DNA of 64,000 nt from NCBI RefSeq assembly GCF_900102135.1, contig NZ_FMVJ01000004.1, positions 434,001-498,000 on the forward strand, given 5' to 3'. Source of the DNA: Microvirga guangxiensis. GTDB taxonomy: Bacteria; Pseudomonadota; Alphaproteobacteria; Rhizobiales; Beijerinckiaceae. Below the pieces are notes generated by a model. It saw only the letters and a list, made by a program, of their open reading frames with translations, ran no database searches and had not been told where the DNA came from. Of this stretch, positions 17,904 through 26,368 are shown piece after piece. The translations under genes were made by a program, and so were the position numbers. Each line of letters begins with the position of its first letter. Within the stretch, counting starts at the first letter, position 1.

Positions 17904-19013
17904 CTAGGATCCTCGCAGAAGAAGAGAGAAACGTGCTTCTTCGAGCTTGAAGACGAAGCCTGAAAACCCGAGCGCATCATTGATGCCCTGTCGGGGAAGA
18001 TTATGAGTTGGCGTGCCAACCAGGGCTGCACCGCGACGGGAGGTTCCGCCCGACCGGTATCCGGCTTCCCGCGTGAGACGTATCGCAGCGTCGTCGACAT
18101 TGGACGCCACATGTCCATTCGGATATGCGAAGTGAACGATGGGCGTAACGAGAGCTTGCTCAAGCTCCTGCTTTGACCTCGACAGCTCTTCTCGTGCGTC
18201 ATCCTCAGGCAGGCCTGCGAGGACTTTGTGCGTTGCTGTATGCGCGCCAATCGTCATTCCGGCGCTCAGGAGCGCGCGCAGGTCATCGATATCCATCATG
18301 AAGTCGCTGGGCGACGATAGGGGCGGCATATGATGAAAAGCACGACTCAGCGCGAGAAACCGTTGTTGACGCTTGCTGCCATGAGCGTGATCGACTTGCG
18401 ATGCCAGGGCCGCATATATTTTCTCACGGCTCAGGACGGATGACATCCCACCGATCAAGGAATCAGAAGCCTTTCGCAGAGTTTCCTCGGAGGCGGAGGA
18501 CACAGCGCGATGGAGCCAACCGGTCCAGAAGGCGCTCTTCCCGAGAACCGCATCGGATGTCACAAAGAATGTCGCAGGGAGGTTGTAGCGAGCAAGAATC
18601 GGCAGGGCTTCTGTCGCATTATCCTTGTAGCCATCATCAAATGTGATTGCGACCGCCTTGGGTGGCAAGGACCCTGTTTCCAAGCCGCTTACAAGCTCAT
18701 CCAGAGTGAGCACATCGTAGTGGCGGGACAGGAATTCCATCTGACGCCTGAACATCTCAGGATGGACGGAGATTGTTGGCGAGCGATAGTCACCTGCCGA
18801 GCTGACTGAATGATACCGCAGGATCGTCGCTTGCCTTTGCGAGCTCGGCCACTGTCTCGCAAGGCCGACGATTCCAAAGCGAACCAAGATGCTTTTCGCT
18901 GTATGCGTGACGACGCGAAGGCGAGGTTGGCTGCCTTGATCGAACTGCAGTTGCGTAGATCCGATTACATTTTCCTGGTGCGGACGCATGCTCTCGGAGG
19001 GAATCAAGCTCAT
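17904..19013 (-). CDS. Polysaccharide deacetylase (NodB/CE4 family)
   Basis: About 369 residues from the ATG at 19013, which has AGGAG seven bases upstream; an in-frame GTG six codons earlier would overlap the transposase remnant. The NodB motifs are visible: AITFDDGYKDN (motif 1, catalytic and metal Asp), GAHTATHKVLAG (motif 2, metal His pair) and HFAYPNGH (motif 3). The residues before the domain show no convincing signal peptide, so it may act on lipid-linked sugars in the cytoplasm or be exported by another route. It is the first intact gene of the long minus-strand operon. Removing N-acetyl groups would create free amines for the acyltransferases (inference). Confidence 0.82.
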   Translation of the reverse strand: MSLIPSESMRPHQENVIGSTQLQFDQGSQPRLRVVTHTAKSILVRFGIVGLARQWPSSQRQATILRYHSVSSAGDYRSPTISVHPEMFRRQMEFLSRHYDVLTLDELVSGLETGSLPPKAVAITFDDGYKDNATEALPILARYNLPATFFVTSDAVLGKSAFWTGWLHRAVSSASEETLRKASDSLIGGMSSVLSREKIYAALASQVDHAHGSKRQQRFLALSRAFHHMPPLSSPSDFMMDIDDLRALLSAGMTIGAHTATHKVLAGLPEDDAREELSRSKQELEQALVTPIVHFAYPNGHVASNVDDAAIRLTREAGYRSGGTSRRGAALVGTPTHNLPRQGINDALGFSGFVFKLEEARFSLLLRGS

Positions 19014-19023
19014 AAGATCGCTC

Positions 19024-19557
19024 CTACCCACGCATTTCGGCTGAAGCGCCTTCTGCCGGGGCAGAATGTCCGCGAGAGTTTACAGGTAACTCGGGGGCGG
19101 ACTGCGATCCCCGATCCGCACCAATACCTGAGGACAAATCGTCGTCATGTTTCTGGATTTGGAAATGGCGCCACGTACGCGCGACTGTCGTAAGAGGAAC
19201 GCCGATTGCCGAGGCCATCCTGCGCATCGTCCATCGCTCGCCTTCAGGCGGTGAACTCGCAAGTTTGCTTTCGATCAGTTCTGCAAGGGCGTTCCATTCG
19301 ATCTGGCGTGGTTTGCCGGATCGGGCTTGATCCTTGAGGCCCTCTGTTCCTGCTTCCCGATAACGGCGTTGCCACTTTCCCACTGTGTGCAGTGAAACGC
19401 CGAGCTGGGCTGAGACGGCGCTGTTTGTCTGGCCTGCAGCACAGAGGAGTACGATGCGTGCGCGCAAGGCAATCCCGCGGCTTTGCGGCTGAGAGAGAGA
19501 GAGGGAGAGCAAGGCATTTTGCTCGGTTTTGTCGAGCTGGAGTCTAGGGGAGCGCAT
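19024..19557 (-). pseudogene. IS630-like transposase, N-terminal fragment
   Basis: The frame encodes 177 residues. The first 130 or so are the helix-turn-helix half of an IS630-family transposase (AVSAQLGVSLHTVGKWQRRY, then GLKDQARSGKPRQIEW and VPLTTVARTWRHF). After that the protein diverges into unrelated residues and stops, so the whole DDE catalytic part is missing. The stop falls within the ribosome site of the deacetylase gene. Its first 18 codons and 230 bases of upstream DNA are repeated in inverted orientation 3 kb away. It is almost surely non-functional for transposition, though it may supply a promoter. Confidence 0.8.
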
Positions 19558-19788
19558 CGAAGATCCTCACGAAGCGCATCGACGCCGGCTGCTGTGACAG
19601 CGCGACGGGATGCCTCGACAAGTCTTCGCCCGAGAGCCCTGACGCGGGTCAGGGAATAAAAGCCGTTAAGTGAACTGTGTACTGCTGTTGGATGGGCCGC
19701 GCTGCGTCGGCCTTGAGTAATACATAGATTAAATTATGCTTAATCTCAAGCCGCCTGAGGTTTTGCAACGAACTTCAGGAACACGCTG
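19504..19788. repeat. Left copy of a 285-bp inverted repeat (IS630-like 5' end)
   Basis: This stretch matches the reverse complement of 22471-22755 with only three mismatches, all in the 40 bases nearest 19788; the remaining 240 or so bases are identical. It comprises the first codons of the IS630-like transposase plus its upstream region. The near identity points to a recent duplication or inversion. The repeat faces a glycosyltransferase start 30 bases away and may carry its promoter. Confidence 0.9.
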
Positions 19789-19820
19789 TCCTTGCTATGT
19801 TATTTGCGGTGAGCTGGTCC

Positions 19821-20951
19821 ATGGCGCTGCGCATACTCCATCTGATCCATAATCTCAAACGTGAAGGAGCCCAAACAATGGTTGCGACGCTCGCGATGGC
19901 GAGCAACTCATCCCGCGTTGAGGCGTTCGTATGTCCCTGGCGCGGTGGCGGGTCCTATGCAAAGGATCTTCGCAACGCTGGTGTGTCGGTATTGGAATGG
20001 CCTGGAGCGGAGGGTGCTCCCCGGGCGTATGCGACAATGAAATTGCGGCGCTTCGCTCAACAGCAGCAGATCGATCTCGTGCATGCTCATATGTCGGACA
20101 GCGCCGTCCTGGCTGCGGCAGCCCTCTCCGGAACCGGGATCCCGTTCATCGTAACCCATCATAGCAATCGCCTACTACCGAAGGAGAGGCCCGTGAAAAG
20201 CGCTTTGCGGTCTGCTCTGACCAAATGGGCCACAGGTCGTGCTTCGCGAAATATCGGCGTCACAAATGCAGTGAGCGAGCGTCTCTCCCTTGAACTGCGT
20301 GTCTCAGGAGAAAGGCTTGAGACGATTTCCAATGGCATCGCTATTCCGGACGATTCGAGAATCATCGCTTCCGGCTATCACAGACAGAACCGTTTCACTG
20401 CGCAGGGCGGGCCGCGCATTGTCGCCCTCGGGCGTCTCGTTGGTTTAAAGCGGCACGTCATGATGATAGAAGCCTTGAGCCGAGTCAGAGATACGTTGCC
20501 GGATGCTCATCTCGCCATTGCGGGCGATGGACCCGAGCGAGAGACGCTGGCCGCATGTATCGATCGACTGAACCTAGGCTCACATGTGACCCTGCTGGGC
20601 TCCATCAACGATGTTGGGGAGTTCCTCAGCCAGGCAGACATATTCGTCTCAATGTCCTCTTATGAAGGATTGCCGGTTTCCGTGCTCGAGGCGATGAGCT
20701 GGGGACTTCCTGTCATCATCTCCGATGTCCCAGGTCATCGGGATGTCGTTCAGGATAATATCGATGGTTGCCTTGTGCCTTTCGATGACGTGGATGCCCT
20801 CACGGGGCAGATCATTCATCTGGCGCGTCATCCAAGCGAAGCTGCACGGATGGGGTCGGCCGCAAGAAATAAGGTGATCAGAGACTACTCCTCGGTAGCC
20901 ATGGCCGATAACTATTTGCGCCTCTACACGGAGATTCTCGCAAAGCCGTAG
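19821..20951 (+). CDS. GT4-family glycosyltransferase
   Basis: About 376 residues from the ATG at 19821 (MALRILHLIHNLKREGAQ); an upstream in-frame start would add eight residues. It has the GT-B fold signature: an N-terminal ILHLIHNLKREGAQTMV loop, SNGI near residue 175, a VALGRLVGLKRH donor-domain start and the EX7E motif in YEGLPVSVLEAMSWGLPVI. It should transfer one sugar of the EPS repeat in the cytoplasm. It is transcribed away from the main operon and lies with the lyase-like gene inside the inverted-repeat-flanked segment. Its stop is only 23 bases from the convergent neighbour's stop. Confidence 0.85.
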   Translation: MALRILHLIHNLKREGAQTMVATLAMASNSSRVEAFVCPWRGGGSYAKDLRNAGVSVLEWPGAEGAPRAYATMKLRRFAQQQQIDLVHAHMSDSAVLAAAALSGTGIPFIVTHHSNRLLPKERPVKSALRSALTKWATGRASRNIGVTNAVSERLSLELRVSGERLETISNGIAIPDDSRIIASGYHRQNRFTAQGGPRIVALGRLVGLKRHVMMIEALSRVRDTLPDAHLAIAGDGPERETLAACIDRLNLGSHVTLLGSINDVGEFLSQADIFVSMSSYEGLPVSVLEAMSWGLPVIISDVPGHRDVVQDNIDGCLVPFDDVDALTGQIIHLARHPSEAARMGSAARNKVIRDYSSVAMADNYLRLYTEILAKP

Positions 20952-20974
20952 CGCCGTGTGTCCCGCTTCAGTTT

Positions 20975-21805
20975 TCAATCAACCGCGACAGATACATCAT
21001 CGACGAAAAGCTCTATTGGATTCGACGAACTGTTGGCCGTGATACCCACCTGAAGTCGATTATAAAGGACTTGTCTCAGTTCGATACCATAGCGCCTGAA
21101 AACTTCCGGATCGGGAAGGTTGGGGCCGCGGCCGCGGAATACCGCCTCATCGTCGATCGTGATTTCCGTCAATCCATTTTCGTCTGGACTCAAGAGCAGC
21201 CGCCATTCGAATTTGAACCATCGCCCCCTTGGTAGCGGCGCGCTGGATCCCAACTCATTCGGCATGTCGCGAAGACCGATCTTGCGCCGCTCTACAGCCG
21301 GTCGCCCGGTGGGCCCGTTCAACCGGATGCGCACGCCAGGACCTTTGTCGGGAATGGTAGACCGCTCCGGCCAACACTGATTGCATTCGATATCGAGCAG
21401 AAAAAGATTATTCAGCTCGGGGCCGGGCGGAATGAAGAACCACGCGGAAATGACAATTGTCTGCCCCTGACGGATGCTTGGCAGTTCCTTTTCGACATCG
21501 CCTTTGGATACGGTGGAGTTCGATGGAATTGCATAAAGGCGCAGAGCTCCAGAGCCGCTGCGCCGGGGCTCAGATACGATCTCGACCTCATTCTGAGGGA
21601 AGGATTTTTGAGAATTGGTCCAACCGGAAAGGTCCTTCGCAAAAAGACCTGAAACTTTTGGAGCCTCGAAGCTGTCGCTGTAGATGATCTTCGGCTCGGC
21701 GCGGCTTGGCGCACTGTAGAGAATACACGCGGCGATCAAGCTGGACAGGAATGTTTTTGGAGTATGATTTAAGAGAATATGCTGCGAATGCTTCTGGCTA
21801 GACAT
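20975..21805 (-). CDS. Secreted concanavalin-A-fold protein, polysaccharide-lyase-like
   Basis: About 276 residues from the ATG at 21805. A signal peptide (SSLIAACILYSAPSRAEPK) ends near residue 37. The mature part is beta-rich, with strands such as IVISAWFFIPPG, GRWFKFEWRLLLSPD and a C-terminal IELFVDDVSVAV, the pattern of heparin-lyase-like/LamG jellyroll domains. EPS clusters often include a periplasmic or secreted lyase that trims polymer. Catalytic residues cannot be assigned, so enzyme activity is a guess and it could be a carbohydrate-binding protein. It is the only minus-strand gene between the two inverted repeats. Confidence 0.55.
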   Translation of the reverse strand: MSSQKHSQHILLNHTPKTFLSSLIAACILYSAPSRAEPKIIYSDSFEAPKVSGLFAKDLSGWTNSQKSFPQNEVEIVSEPRRSGSGALRLYAIPSNSTVSKGDVEKELPSIRQGQTIVISAWFFIPPGPELNNLFLLDIECNQCWPERSTIPDKGPGVRIRLNGPTGRPAVERRKIGLRDMPNELGSSAPLPRGRWFKFEWRLLLSPDENGLTEITIDDEAVFRGRGPNLPDPEVFRRYGIELRQVLYNRLQVGITANSSSNPIELFVDDVSVAVD

Positions 21806-22470
21806 CGAAGATCCCAAATGAAATTTGCGCAGATGGAACGATACGGAACTTGGATCCAGACCGGTCTTATCTCTCACTCCAGAAGTATGGAAAAAGGTAT
21901 GTGAATCCGCTGCTCATTCAGGATAGAGCAGAGGCCGATAGGTTGACCACTCGCACGAAACTCAGATCGAGTTACAGTCCGGCTTTTGGGCAGACCGACG
22001 CCTTTTGCATGGTGCCACAGAAGGTCTTGTAGTCCTCCCAATACATAATGCGAGTTGCTCTTTGAGCGAATTTCAGCAAATTAGGGGGTACAGCAGAATT
22101 GCATATGACCTGCAGACGGCAGGGGACTATTCTCATTTTCAAGGTGCTTGATCAGCCCGACGTGCACTTTAACTTGCCGTTAACCCGCCCTCCGTGGCGG
22201 GTTCTTTTTTGGAAACCGGCAGCATGAGATCATCCGGGAAATAGCTGTGGCAACCAAGCGTACCGGAACAGGATTAAGAGCTACTCGCCATTCCATGAAC
22301 AGTCTAGCCGCAGATATGCATAGTTCGATTGCACAGGCCTAAAAGTTCCCCTCACGCGTCGAGAAATGTGTTTCTGCGGCACGCATCAGTAAACGACTCA
22401 GAGCGCATTGTGCTCTTACGGAGGAGTTACCGGACAGGTGGATGGGGATTTAAAATTCCGTCAGCATAAG
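21806..22470. other. Gene-free stretch between lyase-like gene and right inverted repeat
   Basis: No open frame with a ribosome site or domain is visible here. The stretch holds an isolated plus-strand terminator at 22184-22210. It may be the remains of genes deleted when the inverted-repeat arrangement formed. Confidence 0.5.
22184..22210 (+). terminator. Orphan rho-independent terminator
   Basis: A six-base GC stem (cccgcc/ggcggg, six-base loop) is followed directly by ttctttttt. This is a canonical plus-strand terminator, yet no recognisable plus-strand gene ends upstream; the closest, the glycosyltransferase, ends 1.2 kb earlier and is followed by an opposing gene. It could end a small RNA or be left from a deleted gene. 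Confidence 0.75.
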
Positions 22471-22755
22471 CAACGTGTTCCTGAAGTTCATTGCAAAACC
22501 TCAGACGGCTTGAGATTAAGCATAATTTAATCTATGTATTACTCAAGGCCGACGCAGCGCGGCCCATCCAACAGCAGTACACAGTTCACTTAACGGCTTT
22601 TATTCCCTGACCCGCGTCAGGGCTCTCGGGCGAAGACTTGTCGAGGCATCCCGTCGCGCTGTCACAGCAGCCGGCGTCGATGCGCTTCGTGAGGATCTTC
22701 GATGCGCTCCCCTAGACTCCAGCTCGACAAAACCGAGCAAAATGCCTTGCTCTCC
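22471..22755. repeat. Right copy of the 285-bp inverted repeat
   Basis: Reverse complement of 19504-19788 with three mismatches. It ends abruptly after the 18th codon of the transposase (at 22755), where the sequence becomes unrelated. Only the 5' end of the IS630-like element is present on this side. Confidence 0.9.
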
Positions 22756-22983
22756 ACTCCTTCCTTTCCTCTCGCACTTGTCCGTGTGGCTTCGGGGTAT
22801 GGAAGCTCAATCGCCATTCACCGCTCCATTTACTCTCTCAACCGGATCGCTCTGTTTCTGATCAACAGAGGCCTGTTTGGCCTAAGAGTGGCTATTCCCA
22901 CAGAGGGGCGCCCGAGAAGGGCTGGGTTATGCGGCGGGAAACGGATCGGAGCCGCGGAATGTATTGACGTGTCCGAAGATTGA
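22702..22983 (+). pseudogene. Chimeric frame: transposase start fused to unrelated sequence
   Basis: The first 18 codons are those of the IS630-like transposase (MRSPRLQLDKTEQNALLS). After the repeat boundary the frame continues for about 75 codons of unrelated sequence and overlaps the start region of the glycosylphosphotransferase gene. No domain is visible. It is most simply read as a truncated transposase with accidental read-through, not a functional protein, but translation through it could affect expression of the next gene. Confidence 0.5.
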
Positions 22984-22996
22984 CGGAGCTGAAGCG

Positions 22997-24436
22997 ATGG
23001 GATCTGTCAAGTTTGCAGGCTTTCATGAGACGGTTTCTGCGTCTGGGACGAGCGATGCGCGCGCCTTCCCGGATCGGATATCGGCCTATTCTTTCGCCGC
23101 CTCTCTGCTTTTGATCGACACTTTTATCCTGCTTGTCAGCGGGCTTACTCCAGCCATCCTTTACGAAAATATCGATGCGGGATCATATACTCGCTACCTT
23201 CACGCAATCATTGTCGCAGCCTTCATCCAATTGCTCGCTTGCCAAGCGGTAAAGGCTCACGCGACAAAGCGCGTGTTCGATTGGAGCTGGTCCCTGCAGA
23301 GAGGCGTCGCGTCGGTTCTGCTGACATTTGCGATGCTGATGGTTATCGGTGTTGCCACGAAGACAACTGCAGAATACTCGCGAGTATGGTTTTTCTCTTG
23401 GGCAGTGTTTTCCGTAATCCTGATCGTGGTTGCGCGTATATTGCTGCTGGCGCGGGTGGCGGGCAAGCTCGCAAACGGCGCATGCCTCCAGCGAGCTCTT
23501 ATCGTAAGTTGCGGTGAAAGTTCTTCGACAGGCAGGCAATCTGCCCTGGAGGCTGCCCGCTGGATCCGTCCGATTGGTGCAATCACCGTCAGCGATCTGG
23601 ATTCGACGCCTGATCTGGCGCCTTATCTGAAGAAGCTCAACCCAGACGTCGTTATTCTCTGCATCCCATTGTCGCAAATTGAGACTGCTCTCAAAAAGTT
23701 CAAAGCGCTTTCTCAGCATGCCGTCGAGGTATTAGTTCTGCCTCAGGCAGCTCTCGATCTCCGGAAAGCCATTCGGTTGCGCCGAATCGGGGAGCAGACC
23801 CTGCTCCAAATCGCAGAGCCGCCGCTGACTGATTGGGATGTCACCATCAAGCGAATTGAAGATGTGGTGGTTGCGAGCCTTTCGCTCTTCCTCCTTTCCC
23901 CATTGATGATTCTGACCGCTATCGCGATCAAGCTGGATAGCCGAGGTCCCGTACTTTTCCGGCAGACGAGAGCCGGCTTCAACGGACAGACAATCGAGAT
24001 CTGGAAGTTTCGGTCCATGTACGTAGAGGCCACGGATGCTCATGCCTCCCGACAAACCAGCAAGCGCGATCCACGCGTTACCCGAGTAGGGCGGTTCATA
24101 CGGCGAACCAGCATCGATGAGCTTCCTCAACTTTGGAACGTTCTCGAAGGGAAGATGTCTGTGGTTGGTCCACGGCCTCACGCCCTCGCGACCTGCGCAG
24201 AAGGGAAAGCTCTCGATTCTCTCGTTGAGGAATATGTCTCCCGACACAGGGTAAAACCTGGGATCACAGGGTGGGCGCAGGTCAATGGTGCGCGTGGAGA
24301 GCTTTGCTCGCGGGAGCAGGTCAAGAAGCGGGTCGATTATGACCTTCACTACATCGAGAACTGGTCGCTTCTCGTGGACTTCAAAATCATCCTGATGACT
24401 GCTGTCAGAATGTGGCACGACCCCCGCGCCTACTGA
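22997..24436 (+). CDS. Undecaprenyl-phosphate glycosylphosphotransferase (WcaJ/ExoY-like, initiating enzyme)
   Basis: About 479 residues from the ATG at 22997, with GGAG seven bases upstream. Four hydrophobic segments lie in the N-terminal half, followed by a CoA-binding-like domain and a fifth membrane segment near residue 295. The C-terminal catalytic domain has all hallmark motifs: EIWKFRSMYV, RRTSIDELPQLWNVL, SVVGPRPHA and KPGITGWAQVNGARGE. The enzyme loads the first sugar phosphate onto undecaprenyl phosphate at the inner face of the membrane and so starts repeat-unit assembly. The dehydrogenase gene follows after about 60 bases, probably in the same transcript. Confidence 0.92.
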   Translation: MGSVKFAGFHETVSASGTSDARAFPDRISAYSFAASLLLIDTFILLVSGLTPAILYENIDAGSYTRYLHAIIVAAFIQLLACQAVKAHATKRVFDWSWSLQRGVASVLLTFAMLMVIGVATKTTAEYSRVWFFSWAVFSVILIVVARILLLARVAGKLANGACLQRALIVSCGESSSTGRQSALEAARWIRPIGAITVSDLDSTPDLAPYLKKLNPDVVILCIPLSQIETALKKFKALSQHAVEVLVLPQAALDLRKAIRLRRIGEQTLLQIAEPPLTDWDVTIKRIEDVVVASLSLFLLSPLMILTAIAIKLDSRGPVLFRQTRAGFNGQTIEIWKFRSMYVEATDAHASRQTSKRDPRVTRVGRFIRRTSIDELPQLWNVLEGKMSVVGPRPHALATCAEGKALDSLVEEYVSRHRVKPGITGWAQVNGARGELCSREQVKKRVDYDLHYIENWSLLVDFKIILMTAVRMWHDPRAY

Positions 24437-24498
24437 TCTGTGCTGTGACAGGAAATGCGTCGACTTCTCACCAGGGTACTGTGATTTACGAGGAACGC

Positions 24499-25812
24499 AT
24501 GAGAATCAGTGTTTTTGGCCTTGGATATGTAGGAACAGTATGTGCTGCCTGCCTGGCAGACCAGGGGCATACGGTGATCGGAGTCGATATCAACCAGGAG
24601 AAGATCGATATCCTGAGAAGCGGTCACGCTCCCATCGTGGAAAAGGATATCGATGCCCTGGTCGCGCGTAACGTAGCCGAAGGCCGATTAAAGGTAACGT
24701 CGGATAGCTTTGAGGCTGTCGCCGAGACGGATTTGTCTCTCGTCTGCGTTGGCACTCCGAGCCGTCATAACGGCTCGCTTGATACGAGTGCAGTTGAGGC
24801 GGTGGTCGCACAGATCGGAGATGCCATCGCGGCCAAGGAGCGATATCACTCTGTCGTCATCCGCTCCACTGTCCTTCCTGGCACGGCCCGGGAACGCCTG
24901 CTTCCAATTCTGGAAGCAAGAACGGGCGGCCAGCTCGGGGTCGCGTTCGGGCTTGCAAGCAATCCTGAATTCATGCGGGAAGGCACCGCCGTCGCAGACT
25001 TTAAAAACCCTCCCAAGACTGTGATGGGGGCGATGGATGAGCCTACGTCGGATTTGCTGAACGAACTCTATGGCAACATGTCCGCTCCTGTTTTCCGCGT
25101 TTCAACGGAAGTTGCCGAGCTCGCTAAATATGCGGACAATGTCTGGCATGCCCTGAAGGTAGCTTTCGGGAATGAGATCGGCACCCTTTGCAAGACGCTT
25201 CGCATCGACAGCCATGAGGTTATGGACATATTCTGCTCGGACACCAAGCTCAACATCTCAAAGGCTTATCTTCGCCCAGGGTTTGCCTTCGGTGGTTCTT
25301 GCCTGCCGAAGGATACGCGGGCACTGGCGCAATTTTGCGTCAGCAAGGATGTTGATGCCCCCATCATCGCCAACTTGATGACGAGTAACAAACGTCTGGT
25401 GGAGCGGGGTGTCGATTGGATCCTGAATACAGGAGCAAAAAAGATCGCGTTTCTCGGGTTCAGCTTCAAAGCAGGCACCGATGACCTGCGCGAGAGCCCC
25501 TATGTCACCGTTATTGAGCAGCTGATAGGGAAAGGATGCTCCATCCGTATCTTCGATAGAAATGTCGAGCTGGCCCGCCTCATGGGGGCCAACAGGGAAT
25601 ACCTGTATCATGTTATTCCGCACATCGCGGATCTTATGGTTGGCAGCCTCGATGAAGTGCTGGACGGAGCGGAAGTCATTGTAACGACAGCTCATGCTCC
25701 GGAGTATATCCACGCCATAGAAACGATCAGGCCGGAACAAAGGCTGCTCGACTTCGCCCGAATTCCAGGGAGTGAAAAATTAGGAGACCGCTACGACGGT
25801 TTCCATTGGTGA
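24499..25812 (+). CDS. GDP-mannose 6-dehydrogenase (AlgD-like UDP-glucose/GDP-mannose dehydrogenase family)
   Basis: About 437 residues from the ATG at 24499, preceded by AGGAA. It starts with the Rossmann motif of the family (MRISVFGLGYVGTVCAACLA) and has the catalytic-cysteine segment RPGFAFGGSCLPKDTRAL near residue 270, NVWHALKVAFGNEIG, and SFKAGTDDLRESPYV in the C-terminal domain. Length and wording are very close to Pseudomonas AlgD (436 residues), down to the terminal aromatic Trp, which favours GDP-mannose over UDP-glucose as substrate; I judge this from memory of AlgD. It would supply GDP-mannuronate for the EPS. Confidence 0.78.
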   Translation: MRISVFGLGYVGTVCAACLADQGHTVIGVDINQEKIDILRSGHAPIVEKDIDALVARNVAEGRLKVTSDSFEAVAETDLSLVCVGTPSRHNGSLDTSAVEAVVAQIGDAIAAKERYHSVVIRSTVLPGTARERLLPILEARTGGQLGVAFGLASNPEFMREGTAVADFKNPPKTVMGAMDEPTSDLLNELYGNMSAPVFRVSTEVAELAKYADNVWHALKVAFGNEIGTLCKTLRIDSHEVMDIFCSDTKLNISKAYLRPGFAFGGSCLPKDTRALAQFCVSKDVDAPIIANLMTSNKRLVERGVDWILNTGAKKIAFLGFSFKAGTDDLRESPYVTVIEQLIGKGCSIRIFDRNVELARLMGANREYLYHVIPHIADLMVGSLDEVLDGAEVIVTTAHAPEYIHAIETIRPEQRLLDFARIPGSEKLGDRYDGFHW

Positions 25813-25944
25813 TCACCTGGGCCGACTTCTCATCCTCATGGCAAACAATGCCTCGGCCCCGGCGACAAGCAGGATCGGGAGCCTCGATCAAGTTTGCTTA
25901 ACCAAGCGCGGTTCATCCTTGCCGCCCAGTTGCAGGCCCATGGC

Positions 25945-26361
25945 TCAAGGCGCGACAAAACCTGTCGCGCGCACGGCGAGGGAGCCACCTCGCGGGTCAC
26001 GGGTAAAGAACAGCCCGCCATGCCGCTCCGAATGGCCTGGCACATAGTCAAGGACAACCCGGCTGACCTCCTCGCCGCCATCCGTGGAAACCGTGCCTGC
26101 GATCTCCACCTGAGCAGCCGCTTCGTCAGCGCGGTTGAGCGCCCGGAAGAGGATTCGATAGCCGCCTTCCACAGGCGCCACGGTATCGACTGTAACGGTG
26201 ATCGCGGGTGGGGTAGAGCCGTTGAGTGCCTGCCAGCCGATCACGGTGAAGACGCCGAGGACAAGGAGGGAGCCAATGCCAGCGGCCAGCCATTCCAGCC
26301 ACGGCACCTGCTGCGCCGGCTTGCCGGCCCGGTTCTCGTCTGCCTGATGGTCCTGGGTCAT
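25945..26361 (-). CDS. TIGR02588-family protein of unknown function
   Basis: About 138 residues from the ATG at 26361, just after the stop of the upstream membrane-protein gene. One membrane segment near residues 20-40 (WLAAGIGSLLVLGVFTVIGW) is followed by a roughly 95-residue domain with beta character that probably lies outside the cytoplasm. It matches my memory of family TIGR02588, which is nearly always encoded right after a TIGR02587 membrane protein, as here. No biochemical function is known to me. A longer frame upstream overlaps the neighbouring gene and is not preferred. Confidence 0.7.
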   Translation of the reverse strand: MTQDHQADENRAGKPAQQVPWLEWLAAGIGSLLVLGVFTVIGWQALNGSTPPAITVTVDTVAPVEGGYRILFRALNRADEAAAQVEIAGTVSTDGGEEVSRVVLDYVPGHSERHGGLFFTRDPRGGSLAVRATGFVAP

Positions 26362-26368
26362 CGATGCC

